A stretch of DNA of 64,000 nt. It comes from Oscillospiraceae bacterium (lineage in GTDB: Bacteria; Bacillota; Clostridia; Oscillospirales; Oscillospiraceae). This document shows, one piece after another, positions 16,004 to 25,041 of the stretch; position 1 is the stretch's first letter, and the number at the start of each line of letters is the position of its first letter. Under the pieces are notes generated by a model, which saw nothing but the letters and a program-made list of their open reading frames with translations, did not search any database and was not told the DNA's origin. The translations under genes and the position numbers were made by a program. Where the stretch lies: contig SVLK01000001.1 in NCBI GenBank assembly GCA_015067975.1, forward strand, positions 147,513 to 211,512. Reading direction: 5' to 3'.

Positions 16004-16999
16004 ATGATGAAAATGAAAATTAAGAATCATTTATCTTCCGTGATTTTCTGGGCGGTTCTGGCAGTGACGCTGCTGCTGTTTGCTCAGAAAAACTACTATG
16101 CGTTTATCATTGCACTGTTTGGCGTTTACGCCATCGTGGCAACGGCGCTGGATGTGCTGTTCGGCTACACCGGACAGATTTCCCTCGGTCATGCCGGCCT
16201 CTTTGCTATCGGCTCGTATGTAACGGCGCTGCTGTCGCTGAAGCTGAGCGTACCCACAGCTATTGCGCTGATTTTGGGTGCAGTTGCAGCTACGGTGGTA
16301 GGTGCACTGATTGCCATTCCCGCGTCCAAGCTGGTCAAACACTTCCTCTCGCTGCTGATGATCGCATTTGGACAGATCGTCTACCTGATCATCAACTCCT
16401 GGAGCAAGGTGACCGGCGGTAGTTTGGGCTTGATGAACATCCCCAAGCTGAACCTGTTTGGTTTCAAGTTTGACTCCTACATCAAGATCGCCATTCTGAT
16501 CTGGCTGGTGCTGGCGCTGCTGCTGGTGGTCAAGGTACGCATCATCAACTCCCGTGTGGGCAGCGCGTTCATCGCCCTGCGTGAAAACAGTGTGGCTGCC
16601 AAGGGCCTGGGCATCAACATTAAGAAGTACAAGGTCATGGCATTTGCCATCAGTGCCTTTATGACCGGCCTGGCTGGTGGTCTGTACACCTATGTGCGTG
16701 GCTTCATCAGCCCCGAGACCTTTAACGGTACGCAGTCCACATTGTTCATGACCATGCTGCTCTTCGGCGGTATCTGCACGGTGGAAGGTCCTGTGATCGG
16801 CGCTGTGGTGCTGCTGCTGGTCAAGGAAGTGTTCCAGTCGCTGGCGCTGTATCAGGGCCTGGTTTACGCCTTGTTCATGCTGATCGTTCTGTTCTTCCTG
16901 CCCAACGGCGTTGTGGGTATCTTCAAGTCTATGGGCGGTGTCGTAGCTAAGCTGAAAAAGAAGAACAAAAAGGAGGGCCAAGTCAATGCTGAAAATTGA
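16004..16999 (+). CDS. livM: Branched-chain amino acid-type ABC transporter permease, LivM family
   Basis: 331 residues from ATG at 16004; GGGAGG at 15993-15998 makes the in-frame GTG at 15998 an unlikely start, and ATG 16007 is an alternative. About nine membrane segments and the motifs LFGYTGQISLGHAGLFAIGSYV and GSAFIALRENSVAAKGLGIN, characteristic of LivM. The C-terminus is Lys-rich (KLKKKNKKEG). It pairs with LivH. The last 14 bases overlap the LivG gene. Confidence 0.95.
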   Translation: MMKMKIKNHLSSVIFWAVLAVTLLLFAQKNYYAFIIALFGVYAIVATALDVLFGYTGQISLGHAGLFAIGSYVTALLSLKLSVPTAIALILGAVAATVVGALIAIPASKLVKHFLSLLMIAFGQIVYLIINSWSKVTGGSLGLMNIPKLNLFGFKFDSYIKIAILIWLVLALLLVVKVRIINSRVGSAFIALRENSVAAKGLGINIKKYKVMAFAISAFMTGLAGGLYTYVRGFISPETFNGTQSTLFMTMLLFGGICTVEGPVIGAVVLLLVKEVFQSLALYQGLVYALFMLIVLFFLPNGVVGIFKSMGGVVAKLKKKNKKEGQVNAEN

Positions 17000-17744
17000 A
17001 AACATTACCATTAAGTTCGGCGGACTGGTGGCCAACAACAATGTCTGCACCGAAATAAAGGAAGGTCAGATTTTTGGCCTGATCGGCCCCAATGGTGCCG
17101 GCAAGACCACGCTGTTCAACATTGTCAGCGGATTCTATGCCCCTACCTCCGGTAAGGTGATCTTCAACGGCGAAGAGATTCAGGGAAAACCCTCCAATGA
17201 GATCGCTTACAAAGGTATCATGCGCACTTATCAGAACATCAACCTGTTCAAGAAAATGACCACGCTGGAGAACGTAATGGTGGGCTGTCACAGTCTGACC
17301 AACGCCACGCTGTGGGATGCCATTATCAAGAGCAAGAAATCCCAGAAGGAGCATGAGGAAGCACTGGAGAAATGCCATGAAGTGATGAAGTTCATGAACA
17401 TTGACCAGTTTGCCAACGTGAAGGCGGCCAACCTGCCCTACGGTGACCAGAGAAGACTGGAAATCGCCCGTGCGCTGGTCAGCAACCCCAAGCTGATTTT
17501 GCTGGATGAGCCTGCCGCCGGTATGAACCTGTCGGAAAAGGATGTGTTGGCTGAAACCATCCAGAAGATCCGTGACCGCGGCCATACGGTGTTCCTGGTG
17601 GAGCACCACATGAAGCTGGTGACAGCTGTGTGCGACCGAATCTGCGTGCTCAACCACGGCAACAAGATCGCAGAGGGTACGCCCGAAGAGATCCAGAATC
17701 ATCCTGAGGTAATCGCGGCCTATTTGGGCGGCGCCCAGAAGTGA
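16986..17744 (+). CDS. livG: ABC transporter ATP-binding protein, LivG family
   Basis: 252 residues, overlapping the LivM gene by 14 bases, with AAGGAGGG upstream. Walker A GPNGAGKTT near residue 36, signature region LPYGDQRRLEIARAL (a LivG variant of LSGGQ), Walker B LILLDEPAAGM, and H-loop VEHHMKLV are all intact. It energises import together with LivF. A 62-base gap with a small TTCGCAT/ATGCGAA hairpin (17760-17779) separates it from the LivF gene. Confidence 0.95.
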   Translation: MLKIENITIKFGGLVANNNVCTEIKEGQIFGLIGPNGAGKTTLFNIVSGFYAPTSGKVIFNGEEIQGKPSNEIAYKGIMRTYQNINLFKKMTTLENVMVGCHSLTNATLWDAIIKSKKSQKEHEEALEKCHEVMKFMNIDQFANVKAANLPYGDQRRLEIARALVSNPKLILLDEPAAGMNLSEKDVLAETIQKIRDRGHTVFLVEHHMKLVTAVCDRICVLNHGNKIAEGTPEEIQNHPEVIAAYLGGAQK

Positions 17745-17806
17745 CCGGGGCTGCTGCTTCGCATCTGCATATGCGAAACGGCGGTGATCCTAACAGAAAG
17801 GTATGC

Positions 17807-18538
17807 ATGACAATGAAAGACACGATTCTTGAAATCAAAGACCTGCACTTTCAATACGGTGAGATCGTGGCACTGCACGGTGTTTCGCTGACGGTCAAAG
17901 AGGGTGAGATCGTAACGCTGCTGGGCGGTAACGGCGCCGGTAAAACCACTACACTGACGGCGGTTTCCGGTATCTATCGCGGCATTACCAAGGGCGAGGT
18001 CAACTTCATGGGCGAGAGCCTGAAGGGTCTGCCTCCTCATAAAATCGCAGCCAAGGGCATTGCCCACTGCTTTGAAGGCCGCAGAGTATTTCCCCAGCTG
18101 ACCGTGCGGGAGAACCTGATGCTGGGTGCGTATCTGCGCCCCCAGAAGTCCAAGGAAGTGGCAGACGATCTGGAATATGTATTTGACCTGTTCCCTCGCC
18201 TGAGAGAGCGTGAAAAGCAGGACGGCGGTACGCTGTCCGGCGGTGAGCAGCAGATGCTGGCTGTGGGCCGTGCACTGATGCAAAAGCCCAAGCTGTTGAT
18301 GCTGGATGAGCCCAGTCTGGGCCTTGCTCCTATCATCGTAGAGGACATTTTCAAAGCCATCAAGAAGATCAATCAGGACGGTGTGCCCATCCTGCTGGTC
18401 GAGCAGAACTGCAATGTGGCGCTGGAAGTGGCGGACAGAGGTTACGTGCTGGAAACCGGCAACATCGTCATCGAAGATGTGGCCGAAAAACTCATGGAGA
18501 ACGAAGCCATCCGCAAGAGTTACATGGGTATTGAATAA
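17807..18538 (+). CDS. livF: ABC transporter ATP-binding protein, LivF family
   Basis: 243 residues from ATG at 17807 (ATG 17813 is also possible), with AGAAAGG upstream; the frame stays open further 5' but without a ribosome site. Walker A GGNGAGKTTT, signature LSGGEQQMLAVGRALM, Walker B LLMLDEPSLGLAP and H-loop VEQNCNVAL are all present. FEGRRVFPQLTVRENLMLGAY is typical of LivF. It completes the five-part importer. Confidence 0.95.
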   Translation: MTMKDTILEIKDLHFQYGEIVALHGVSLTVKEGEIVTLLGGNGAGKTTTLTAVSGIYRGITKGEVNFMGESLKGLPPHKIAAKGIAHCFEGRRVFPQLTVRENLMLGAYLRPQKSKEVADDLEYVFDLFPRLREREKQDGGTLSGGEQQMLAVGRALMQKPKLLMLDEPSLGLAPIIVEDIFKAIKKINQDGVPILLVEQNCNVALEVADRGYVLETGNIVIEDVAEKLMENEAIRKSYMGIE

Positions 18539-18567
18539 TTCGTGCGCAGAGTGTATGATTGACGAAA

Positions 18568-18597
18568 GGGAGTGGGCCGGCCCAAAGGCTCACTCCC
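18568..18597 (+). terminator. Possible weak terminator after livF
   Basis: Eleven paired bases with one G-T wobble (18568-18578 with 18587-18597), followed by TACTTT rather than a clean T-run. It may reduce rather than stop readthrough into the M81 gene. Confidence 0.45.
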
Positions 18598-18636
18598 TAC
18601 TTTCAAATGAGCGGAATTTCGAGTAGTGAGGTGCGT

Positions 18637-20142
18637 ATGAAACGTATCTATATCTGCATGTTTAAAGAAGAGAGCAACTCTTTCAGTCCCGGAATCATGG
18701 GAATGGAGGAGTTTCGAAAGAGCATCCGTACCGGCGAGGATCTGGTGCATCCTGACGGACGGGCCGGACAGACCATCCGCGCCTTTGTGGAGGTACTCAC
18801 AGAGAAGGGATATACACCGGTGGGTGGGATCGGCATGACCGCCCAGAGCGGTGGCCCTGTATCCCGGGAGGTAGTGGACTATTTCCGCGAAAATGCGCTG
18901 CAGCGGCTGCGCGAGGCGGGAGATGTGGATGGCTTACTGCTGTATTTCCACGGGGCCACCATTTCCGAGGACTCCGACGATGTCTGCGGCGATTTGCTGG
19001 AGACATTTCGAGCTGTTGTAGGACAGGAGATGCCGATTGCTGTGGCCTGCGATATGCATGCCAATGTAACAAGGAGAGTCATGGCACAGGTGGATTTCAT
19101 CTGTGGCTATATCACATATCCCCATGCCGATTTTTATGAAACCGGCCGCCGTGCGGCGCAGTTGCTGTGCCGCAAGCTGAGCGGGGAGACGTTGAAAACG
19201 GCGTGGGTCACGATCCCTATGCTGGCGCCGGCCAGCGGCTACACCACCAACGATCCGCAGCTGCACGCATTGATGCAGCGCGGGCACGAAATGGTACAGC
19301 AAGGGGAAATCAGCGATTTTACGATTTTTCAGGCGCAGCCTTGGCTGGATGTGCCGCAGATCGCCACATCGGTGGTGGTGACTGCCTGTGCGGAGCGGGC
19401 AGCGAAAGATGCGGCAGCTATGCTGGCCGCGGGAGAGTTTACCCTGCGTGAAGTGCTGCAAGGCACATCGATGATGACGCTGCGGGAAGGGATTCAGGCG
19501 GCGTTGGATAATCCGGAGGACAGGCCGGTGATTCTGGCCGACTCTGCCGACAGCAGCGGTGCAGGATCCCGCGGCGACAGCGCTGTGCCGATCGCGCAGC
19601 TGCTGCCGCACCGCAATGTGCTGCGTGCGGCGGTGACGGTGGCAGACCCTGCTGCCGTGGATAAAGCCTTTGCACTGGGCGTGGGCGGCAGAGCAGATTT
19701 CTGGCTGGGCGGCACCCTGGCGCCGCGGCTGACGCAGCCGGTGCTGGTGGAAGATGCCGTAGTGGAAAGCCTGCATGAGGGCGATTACGTAGCGGCAGGT
19801 CCGGCAGAAAAGGGAATGACATTCCATATCGGTCCGTGTGCCGTACTGCGCGCGGGTAAGATCCGGATTCTGGTGATCCGCAGTGGACAGACAGAGCGGG
19901 ATATTCAATTCTTCCGTGGATTTGGCATCGAGCCTGCCGATTGCCGTCTGGTGTGTGTCAAGGCCTGTGCGTCGTTCCGTGCCAGTTACGAGGGAGTGGC
20001 GGCGCAGATCCACACGGTGGCTACACCCGGTTCGGCCGGACATGTGTTGACGGAGCTGCCCTATACACGGTTGCCGCAGCCACTCTATCCCTTCCAGCAA
20101 ATCGACGAGAGTCATATTTCTCAGCCGGTTTGCCTGCGATAA
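18637..20142 (+). CDS. M81 family metallopeptidase (MlrC-like)
   Basis: 501 residues from ATG at 18637 with GTGAGGTG upstream. The opening YICMFKEESNSFSPGIMGMEEF, the DGLLLYFHGATISEDSDD segment with a metal-site His, and ACDMHANVT with a further His are M81 signatures; ILADSADSSGAGSRGDSA opens the C-terminal MlrC domain. Family founder MlrC degrades linearised microcystin, but most members sit in operons for small molecules and their substrates are unknown. Position between a LIV importer and a sugar-acid-like kinase suggests hydrolysis of an imported amide or peptide-like compound. That assignment is inference. Confidence 0.9.
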   Translation: MKRIYICMFKEESNSFSPGIMGMEEFRKSIRTGEDLVHPDGRAGQTIRAFVEVLTEKGYTPVGGIGMTAQSGGPVSREVVDYFRENALQRLREAGDVDGLLLYFHGATISEDSDDVCGDLLETFRAVVGQEMPIAVACDMHANVTRRVMAQVDFICGYITYPHADFYETGRRAAQLLCRKLSGETLKTAWVTIPMLAPASGYTTNDPQLHALMQRGHEMVQQGEISDFTIFQAQPWLDVPQIATSVVVTACAERAAKDAAAMLAAGEFTLREVLQGTSMMTLREGIQAALDNPEDRPVILADSADSSGAGSRGDSAVPIAQLLPHRNVLRAAVTVADPAAVDKAFALGVGGRADFWLGGTLAPRLTQPVLVEDAVVESLHEGDYVAAGPAEKGMTFHIGPCAVLRAGKIRILVIRSGQTERDIQFFRGFGIEPADCRLVCVKACASFRASYEGVAAQIHTVATPGSAGHVLTELPYTRLPQPLYPFQQIDESHISQPVCLR

Positions 20143-20160
20143 ACGAAAGGAGCAGATCCT

Positions 20161-21645
20161 ATGCGGTATATTCTTGCCTTTGATGTGGGCACGACTGCCG
20201 TCAAGGCGATTTTGATCAACTGTGAAACAAAAGAGATGCGCAGTGCCGGAGCGCCCTGCGAGCTGACGCAGCTTCATCCCGGCTGGGCGGAGCAGGACGC
20301 CGACCAGATGTGGAATGCAGTATGTCAGGCGTCCCGCGCCTGTGTGGCGGCAGACGATGTGGATGTTTCCGAAATTGGCGGCATCGTGATCAGTGCGCCG
20401 TGGAAACATGTGATCGCGCTGAATGAAAACGGAGAACCTATCCGTAAGAGCATTATCTGGATGGACGGACGCGCCATTGAGCAGGCAAAGCGGCTCAATG
20501 AAACGATGGGACGCTTTGTAGAGCATGCGCAGGGTTACTGGACGCGGCTGATGTGGCTGAAAGAGAACGAACCGGAGGTATGGGCGCAGGCGAAACATAT
20601 CGTTGGCATCAATGACTATTTCAAGTACCGTGCCACCGGAAATCTGTGTACGGAGTGTTCCGATGACTTTATCCATTCGCCCAATGCGAAACTGCAGCAG
20701 CTGTATGACGAGGTGCTGGAAAAGGTGGGACTGGCGGAGGACAAGGACAAGTTCCCGCCCTGCATTGCCTGCACCGATTGTGCCGGTTATCTGACGCAAG
20801 AGGGGGCGGCACAGCTGGGACTGCGGCCGGGAATGCCTATGTTCGGCGGATTTGGTGATCTGCCGGCAGTATATCTGGGCAGCGGCTGCCGCGCCGAAGG
20901 CACAGCGCACATCTATTTGGGCACGTCTTCGTGGTTTGGTGAACTGTTGAGCGACCGGATTGACAATTACAGCAGTTCCTGGTTTACGGCGGATGACAAA
21001 AATCAAGGGGCGTTGTTTGGCCTGACCACCGGCGGCCGTGCCTATGAGTGGGTGATCAACCGCTTTTACAAAGAGGAAAGAGAGCGGCTGGGTGATGGGA
21101 TTTATGCCCTGCTGGACCGTGAAATGGCGCAGGTGGCGCCGGGATGCGATGGGCTGATCGTGACCCATTGGCTCAACGGTGAGCCGCCACCGCTGGCTAA
21201 AAACGCCAAGTCGGTGTTTTTCAACGTAACGGAGCAGCATCAGCGGCAGCATTTTGTCCGTGCCATGCTGGAGAGTATCTGCTATTCCCACCGCCGCTCA
21301 CTGGAAAAGTATATCGCGCAACATGGCTGCCCGCCCAAGCAGATCAGCGTGGTAGGCGGCGGAGCATGCAGCGATGTGTGGATGCAGATGATGGCTGACA
21401 TACTGAAAATGCCTGTTCGCGTGCCGGACAATCCCCGCTATGTGGGCACGATGGGATCTTACTACTGCGCGCTGATCGGCTTGGGGCTGAAGCAGGATTT
21501 TTCCGATTTGAGCCGGCAGGACGGCGGGAAGATTTTTACGCCCAATGCGGCCAACGCAGAAGTCTATGACAAAATGTTCGGCATCTACATGGATCTCTAT
21601 CCTGCGCTGAAGAATTTGTACGACCGCTTGAACGGTGTGTATTAA
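20161..21645 (+). CDS. FGGY-family carbohydrate kinase
   Basis: 494 residues with AAAGGAG upstream. The N-terminal ATPase lobe starts ILAFDVGTTAVKAILINCE, the family phosphate-1 motif. IIWMDGRA and the HPGWAEQDADQMW segment resemble xylulokinase and gluconate kinase. The C-terminal lobe contains VVGGGACSDVWMQMMADIL, the adenosine motif. The enzyme should phosphorylate a sugar, polyol or sugar acid with ATP in the cytoplasm. It lies 19 bases after the M81 gene and 14 before the LarA-like gene. A substrate such as a sugar acid would be consistent with a hydroxy-acid epimerase next door. Confidence 0.92.
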   Translation: MRYILAFDVGTTAVKAILINCETKEMRSAGAPCELTQLHPGWAEQDADQMWNAVCQASRACVAADDVDVSEIGGIVISAPWKHVIALNENGEPIRKSIIWMDGRAIEQAKRLNETMGRFVEHAQGYWTRLMWLKENEPEVWAQAKHIVGINDYFKYRATGNLCTECSDDFIHSPNAKLQQLYDEVLEKVGLAEDKDKFPPCIACTDCAGYLTQEGAAQLGLRPGMPMFGGFGDLPAVYLGSGCRAEGTAHIYLGTSSWFGELLSDRIDNYSSSWFTADDKNQGALFGLTTGGRAYEWVINRFYKEERERLGDGIYALLDREMAQVAPGCDGLIVTHWLNGEPPPLAKNAKSVFFNVTEQHQRQHFVRAMLESICYSHRRSLEKYIAQHGCPPKQISVVGGGACSDVWMQMMADILKMPVRVPDNPRYVGTMGSYYCALIGLGLKQDFSDLSRQDGGKIFTPNAANAEVYDKMFGIYMDLYPALKNLYDRLNGVY

Positions 21646-21658
21646 GGGGGGAATCGCC

Positions 21659-22915
21659 ATGAAACTGGAATTTGGATACGGAAACGGAATACAGAGCGTA
21701 GAAGTGCCGGAAAAGAATCTGCTGGCGGTACTGGAGTCCAATCCTGTTGCTCATGAACGGCGTGGAGCAGATGCGGTGCGCTATGCATTGGATCATCCCA
21801 TCGGTGCGCCGCGGCTGTGCGAGATCGTCCGTCCGGGACAGACGGTGGCAGTGGTCACCAGCGATATCTCCCGTCCGCTGCCCAGCTATGATGTGCTGCC
21901 GGCGGTGCTGGATGAACTGTATGCCGGCGGGATCCTGAAAGAAGATATCACCGTGGTGCTGGCGTTGGGATCACACCGTAAGCATACGGAGGAGGAAAAA
22001 CGCAAGCTGGTAGGGGAGCGCTGCTATACCGAGGTGCGCTGCGTGGACAGCGATGTGGACGACTGCGTGCACATGGGCGTGACAAAGGCCGGTACGCCGG
22101 TGGATATCACCCGCTGCGTTGCCGAGGCAGATGTGCGTGTGTGTTTGGGCAATATCGAGTTTCACTACTTTGCAGGTTATTCCGGCGGCGCCAAGGCCAT
22201 TATGCCCGGTGTATCCACACCGGCAGCCATCCAGCAGAACCACCGCATGATGGTGTCCAATGATGCCTGTGCCGGCAAGCTGGAAGGGAATCCAGTCCGG
22301 GCAGATATCGAGGAGGCCGGTGAGATCTGCGGGATCGACTATATCGTCAACGCGGTGCTGGATGAGCATAAGCATATTGTTTACGCGGTGGCCGGTGATG
22401 TGACGCAGGCACACCGCGTGGGCTGCGCGTATCTGGATAAGATGTACCGCAAGAAACTGACGCAGCGGGCAGACATTGTGCTGGTGTCGCAGGGGGGTGC
22501 ACCCAAGGACGCCAATCTCTATCAGGTGCAAAAGGCACTGGACAACGCCAAGCACGCCGTGCGTGATGGCGGTACCATCATTTTGATGGGTGCCTGCCCG
22601 GAGGGATTAGGCAGCAAAAAATTCGAACAATGGTTGACAAGTGCACCCACAGCCCATAGTATGGTGGATAGGATCTCGCAGCAGTTTGAACTGGGCGGCC
22701 ACAAGGCTGCGGCCATTGGTATGGTGCTGGACCGCGCCAATATCGACCTTATCAGCGAGATGGACGATGCGTTTGTGCGCAGCATTTTCCTCAATCCCCA
22801 GCCGTCGGCGCAGGCGGCATTTGATGCGGCTATGGAGAAGTACGGGGCAGACGCTACCGTGATCGCCATGCCCTACGGCGGCGCGACGCTGCCTTATCTG
22901 GAAAAGAGCAAGTAA
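21659..22915 (+). CDS. LarA-like nickel-pincer hydroxy-acid racemase/epimerase (DUF2088)
   Basis: 418 residues from ATG at 21659 with AAGGGGGG upstream. The residues used by lactate racemase LarA are all seen: Asp69 and Arg72 in TSDISRPLP, His106/His109 in GSHRKHTEEE, His169 in GNIEFHYF, Lys179 in GYSGGAKAIMPG, and His195 in IQQNHRM. The spacing His169-Lys179-His195 equals that of LarA (174-184-200). In LarA the Lys carries the nickel-pincer cofactor. Members interconvert D- and L-forms of lactate, malate and other 2-hydroxy acids, or epimerise sugar acids. No larB, larC or larE cofactor genes are in the window, so the cofactor must come from elsewhere. Confidence 0.9.
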   Translation: MKLEFGYGNGIQSVEVPEKNLLAVLESNPVAHERRGADAVRYALDHPIGAPRLCEIVRPGQTVAVVTSDISRPLPSYDVLPAVLDELYAGGILKEDITVVLALGSHRKHTEEEKRKLVGERCYTEVRCVDSDVDDCVHMGVTKAGTPVDITRCVAEADVRVCLGNIEFHYFAGYSGGAKAIMPGVSTPAAIQQNHRMMVSNDACAGKLEGNPVRADIEEAGEICGIDYIVNAVLDEHKHIVYAVAGDVTQAHRVGCAYLDKMYRKKLTQRADIVLVSQGGAPKDANLYQVQKALDNAKHAVRDGGTIILMGACPEGLGSKKFEQWLTSAPTAHSMVDRISQQFELGGHKAAAIGMVLDRANIDLISEMDDAFVRSIFLNPQPSAQAAFDAAMEKYGADATVIAMPYGGATLPYLEKSK

Positions 22916-22933
22916 TACAGGGAGGTATATACA

Positions 22934-24106
22934 ATGGATTACGCAAAAGAATCTCTGCGTCTGCACAATGAATGGAAGGGCAAGATCGAAGTGGTCTGTA
23001 CGGTACCGTGCAAGACCAAGGATGATTTGTCTTTGGCTTACACCCCCGGTGTGGCTCAGCCTTGTCTGGAGATACAGAAAGACGTGGACAAGTCCTATGA
23101 TCTGACCCGTCGCCACAACCTGTGCGCCGTGATCACCGACGGCAGCGCTGTGCTGGGACTGGGCGATATCGGGCCTGAGGCCGGTATGCCCGTCATGGAG
23201 GGCAAATGCGCGCTGTTCAAGGCGTTCGGCGATGTGGATGCGTTCCCTCTGTGCATCAAGAGCAAAGATGTAGACGAGTTCGTGAATGCGGTGTATCTGG
23301 TGTCCGGCTCTTTCGGCGGCGTAAATCTGGAGGATATCTCCGCACCCCGCTGCTTTGAGATCGAGCGCAAGCTGAAGGAAAAGTGTGATATTCCCATCTT
23401 CCACGATGACCAGCACGGTACGGCTGTTATTACGCTGGCAGGATTGCAGAATGCACTGAAGGTGGTGGGAAAGAAGAAGGAAGAGGTAAAGATCGTTACC
23501 TCCGGTGCCGGCGCTGCCGCCATTGCTATCGTGAAGCTGCTGCTGAGCGCAGGCTTTAAGAACATCACCATGTGTGACCGCAGCGGTGCCATCTATGCCG
23601 GCCGCGAGGGCCTGAACTGGATCAAGGAAGAGATGGCACAGGTGACCAACCCTGAAAAGAAGCAGGGCAGCCTTGCCGACGTGATCGTGGGTGCTGACGT
23701 GTTTATCGGCGTTTCCGCGCCCGGTACGCTGACCACGGAGATGGTAAAGACCATGAACCGTGATGCTATCGTGTTCGCCTGCGCCAACCCCACGCCGGAG
23801 ATCTTCCCGGCCGATGCCAAGGCCGGCGGCGCCAAGGTGGTGTCTACCGGACGCAGCGACTTCCCCAACCAGATCAACAACGTGCTGGCATTTCCCGGCA
23901 TTTTCCGCGGTACATTTGATGTGCGTGCCAGCGACATCAATGAGGAGATGAAGATGGCTGCTGCACAGGCGTTGGCGGATCTGATCTCTGAGGAAGAACT
24001 GAACGAGGATTACATCATCCCCGCAGCTTTCGATCCCCGTGTAGGTCCTGCGGTAGCCGCTGCCGTGGCAGAAGCTGCCCGTAAGACCGGCGTGGCAAGA
24101 ATATAA
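22934..24106 (+). CDS. NAD(P)-dependent malic enzyme
   Basis: 390 residues with GGGAGG upstream. LAYTPGVAQPCLEI supplies the catalytic Tyr, MEGKCALFKAFGDVDAFPLC the catalytic Lys region, IFHDDQHGTAVITLAGL the metal-binding Asp residues, and VTSGAGAAAIAIVKLLL the nucleotide-binding loop. The length matches the short bacterial malic enzymes, without a phosphotransacetylase extension. It converts L-malate to pyruvate and carbon dioxide. Being last in the operon and directly after a hydroxy-acid racemase, it may use malate generated by the pathway. Confidence 0.93.
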   Translation: MDYAKESLRLHNEWKGKIEVVCTVPCKTKDDLSLAYTPGVAQPCLEIQKDVDKSYDLTRRHNLCAVITDGSAVLGLGDIGPEAGMPVMEGKCALFKAFGDVDAFPLCIKSKDVDEFVNAVYLVSGSFGGVNLEDISAPRCFEIERKLKEKCDIPIFHDDQHGTAVITLAGLQNALKVVGKKKEEVKIVTSGAGAAAIAIVKLLLSAGFKNITMCDRSGAIYAGREGLNWIKEEMAQVTNPEKKQGSLADVIVGADVFIGVSAPGTLTTEMVKTMNRDAIVFACANPTPEIFPADAKAGGAKVVSTGRSDFPNQINNVLAFPGIFRGTFDVRASDINEEMKMAAAQALADLISEEELNEDYIIPAAFDPRVGPAVAAAVAEAARKTGVARI

Positions 24107-24114
24107 AGGTAAAC

Positions 24115-24146
24115 AAAAAACGATCCGCAGCTGCGGATCGTTTTTT
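24115..24146. terminator. Perfect 32-base palindromic terminator
   Basis: A fully self-complementary sequence: A6, ten bases, their complement, T6. It lies between convergent malic enzyme and polysaccharide deacetylase genes and should work in both directions. Confidence 0.95.
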
Positions 24147-24149
24147 GCG

Positions 24150-24935
24150 TCAGTTGCTGTTCTCTTCACAGGCGAACTGTCTGCCTGTGTGGTCGATAGT
24201 GTAGTTTTCAGTGTAGATCAACTGTGAGATGGGGATGACAGTATAGCCGTCGCGGATCAGACATTCCAACACCGTGGGCAGTGCTTCCGGAGTATGTAGT
24301 GCGGCATTATGGAATAACACGATGCTGCCCGGTTGCACCTTGCCGGTCACCCGCTTGCAGATGGTATCGGCATCGTAGTCCTTCCAGTCCAGACTGTCCA
24401 CATCCCACTGTACCGGCTCCATGCCCATAGAGCGGATGGCAGAGATTACATGGTCGTCATATTCGCCATAGGGACAGCGGATCAAGGTAGGAGTAACACC
24501 GGTAACGGCAGCGATCTTTTCATTGCAGGCGGTAACATCGGCGATGATCTCCTCTGTGGTAAGGGAGTTATAGTGATCGTGACGGTTAGAATGGTTCATT
24601 ACCTCGTGTCCTGCGTCAGAGAGCGCTTTGACGGATTCCGGATATTTATCGACCCAGTCACCTACCACGAAAAAGGTGGTTTTGACATTGTACTTTGCCA
24701 GCGTATCAATGAGAAGCTGTGTGTCCTCATTGCCCCATGCGGCGTCAAAAGAAATAGAACACAGCTTTTGCGCCCGTTCCACCGAGTAGATGGGCAGCTG
24801 CCGCTCTGAAGCGGAGGTGGTGACAAATGTGGGATAAGCTACAGCATAGAAAATGGCGGCAGATAGAACCAACGCAGTCAGAACCGCCAAGTGGCGGCGG
24901 CGCAGCAGCAGAATGTGGGGAGAGAAATGGCGCAT
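24150..24935 (-). CDS. Polysaccharide deacetylase family protein
   Basis: 261 residues from ATG at 24935 (AGGA about 7 bases upstream; the open frame continues 5' but through the terminator of the next gene). A Lys/Arg-rich start and one membrane segment (about residues 15-35) anchor it outside. The NodB domain has SISFDAAWGNEDT, where the first Asp of the usual FDDG is followed by AAWG, HSNRHDHYN with two metal His, RCPYGEYDD, and LFHNAALHT. The FDAAWG variant is typical of PdaB-like sporulation deacetylases and their relatives. It likely removes acetyl groups from peptidoglycan or another N-acetylated glycan. Confidence 0.9.
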   Translation of the reverse strand: MRHFSPHILLLRRRHLAVLTALVLSAAIFYAVAYPTFVTTSASERQLPIYSVERAQKLCSISFDAAWGNEDTQLLIDTLAKYNVKTTFFVVGDWVDKYPESVKALSDAGHEVMNHSNRHDHYNSLTTEEIIADVTACNEKIAAVTGVTPTLIRCPYGEYDDHVISAIRSMGMEPVQWDVDSLDWKDYDADTICKRVTGKVQPGSIVLFHNAALHTPEALPTVLECLIRDGYTVIPISQLIYTENYTIDHTGRQFACEENSN

Positions 24936-24993
24936 ACAGGAGTCCTGCCTTTCTTTTTTGCTCCATTTATATGTATCTATAACCAAGAATATG

Positions 24994-25029
24994 AAAAAGC
25001 CGCACCTTGCCATCGACAAGGTGCGGCTT
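24994..25029 (-). terminator. Minus-strand terminator after the XRE regulator
   Basis: Thirteen-base perfect stem (24997-25009 with 25017-25029) with a T-run on the minus strand at 24998-24994. It separates the regulator from the deacetylase gene. Confidence 0.9.
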
Positions 25030-25041
25030 GAGTTTCGCTGT

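Noticed and set aside
14982-17050. Two long minus-strand frames over the LIV permease genes
   Set aside because: Gln/His-rich antisense of hydrophobic genes; the plus-strand genes have LivH and LivM motifs.
18934-21291. A 785-codon open frame on the minus strand
   Set aside because: It lies opposite the M81 and FGGY kinase genes, which have full family motifs. Its own translation is low-complexity-like with many His, Gln and Arg, typical of the antisense of biased codons, and it has no ribosome site.
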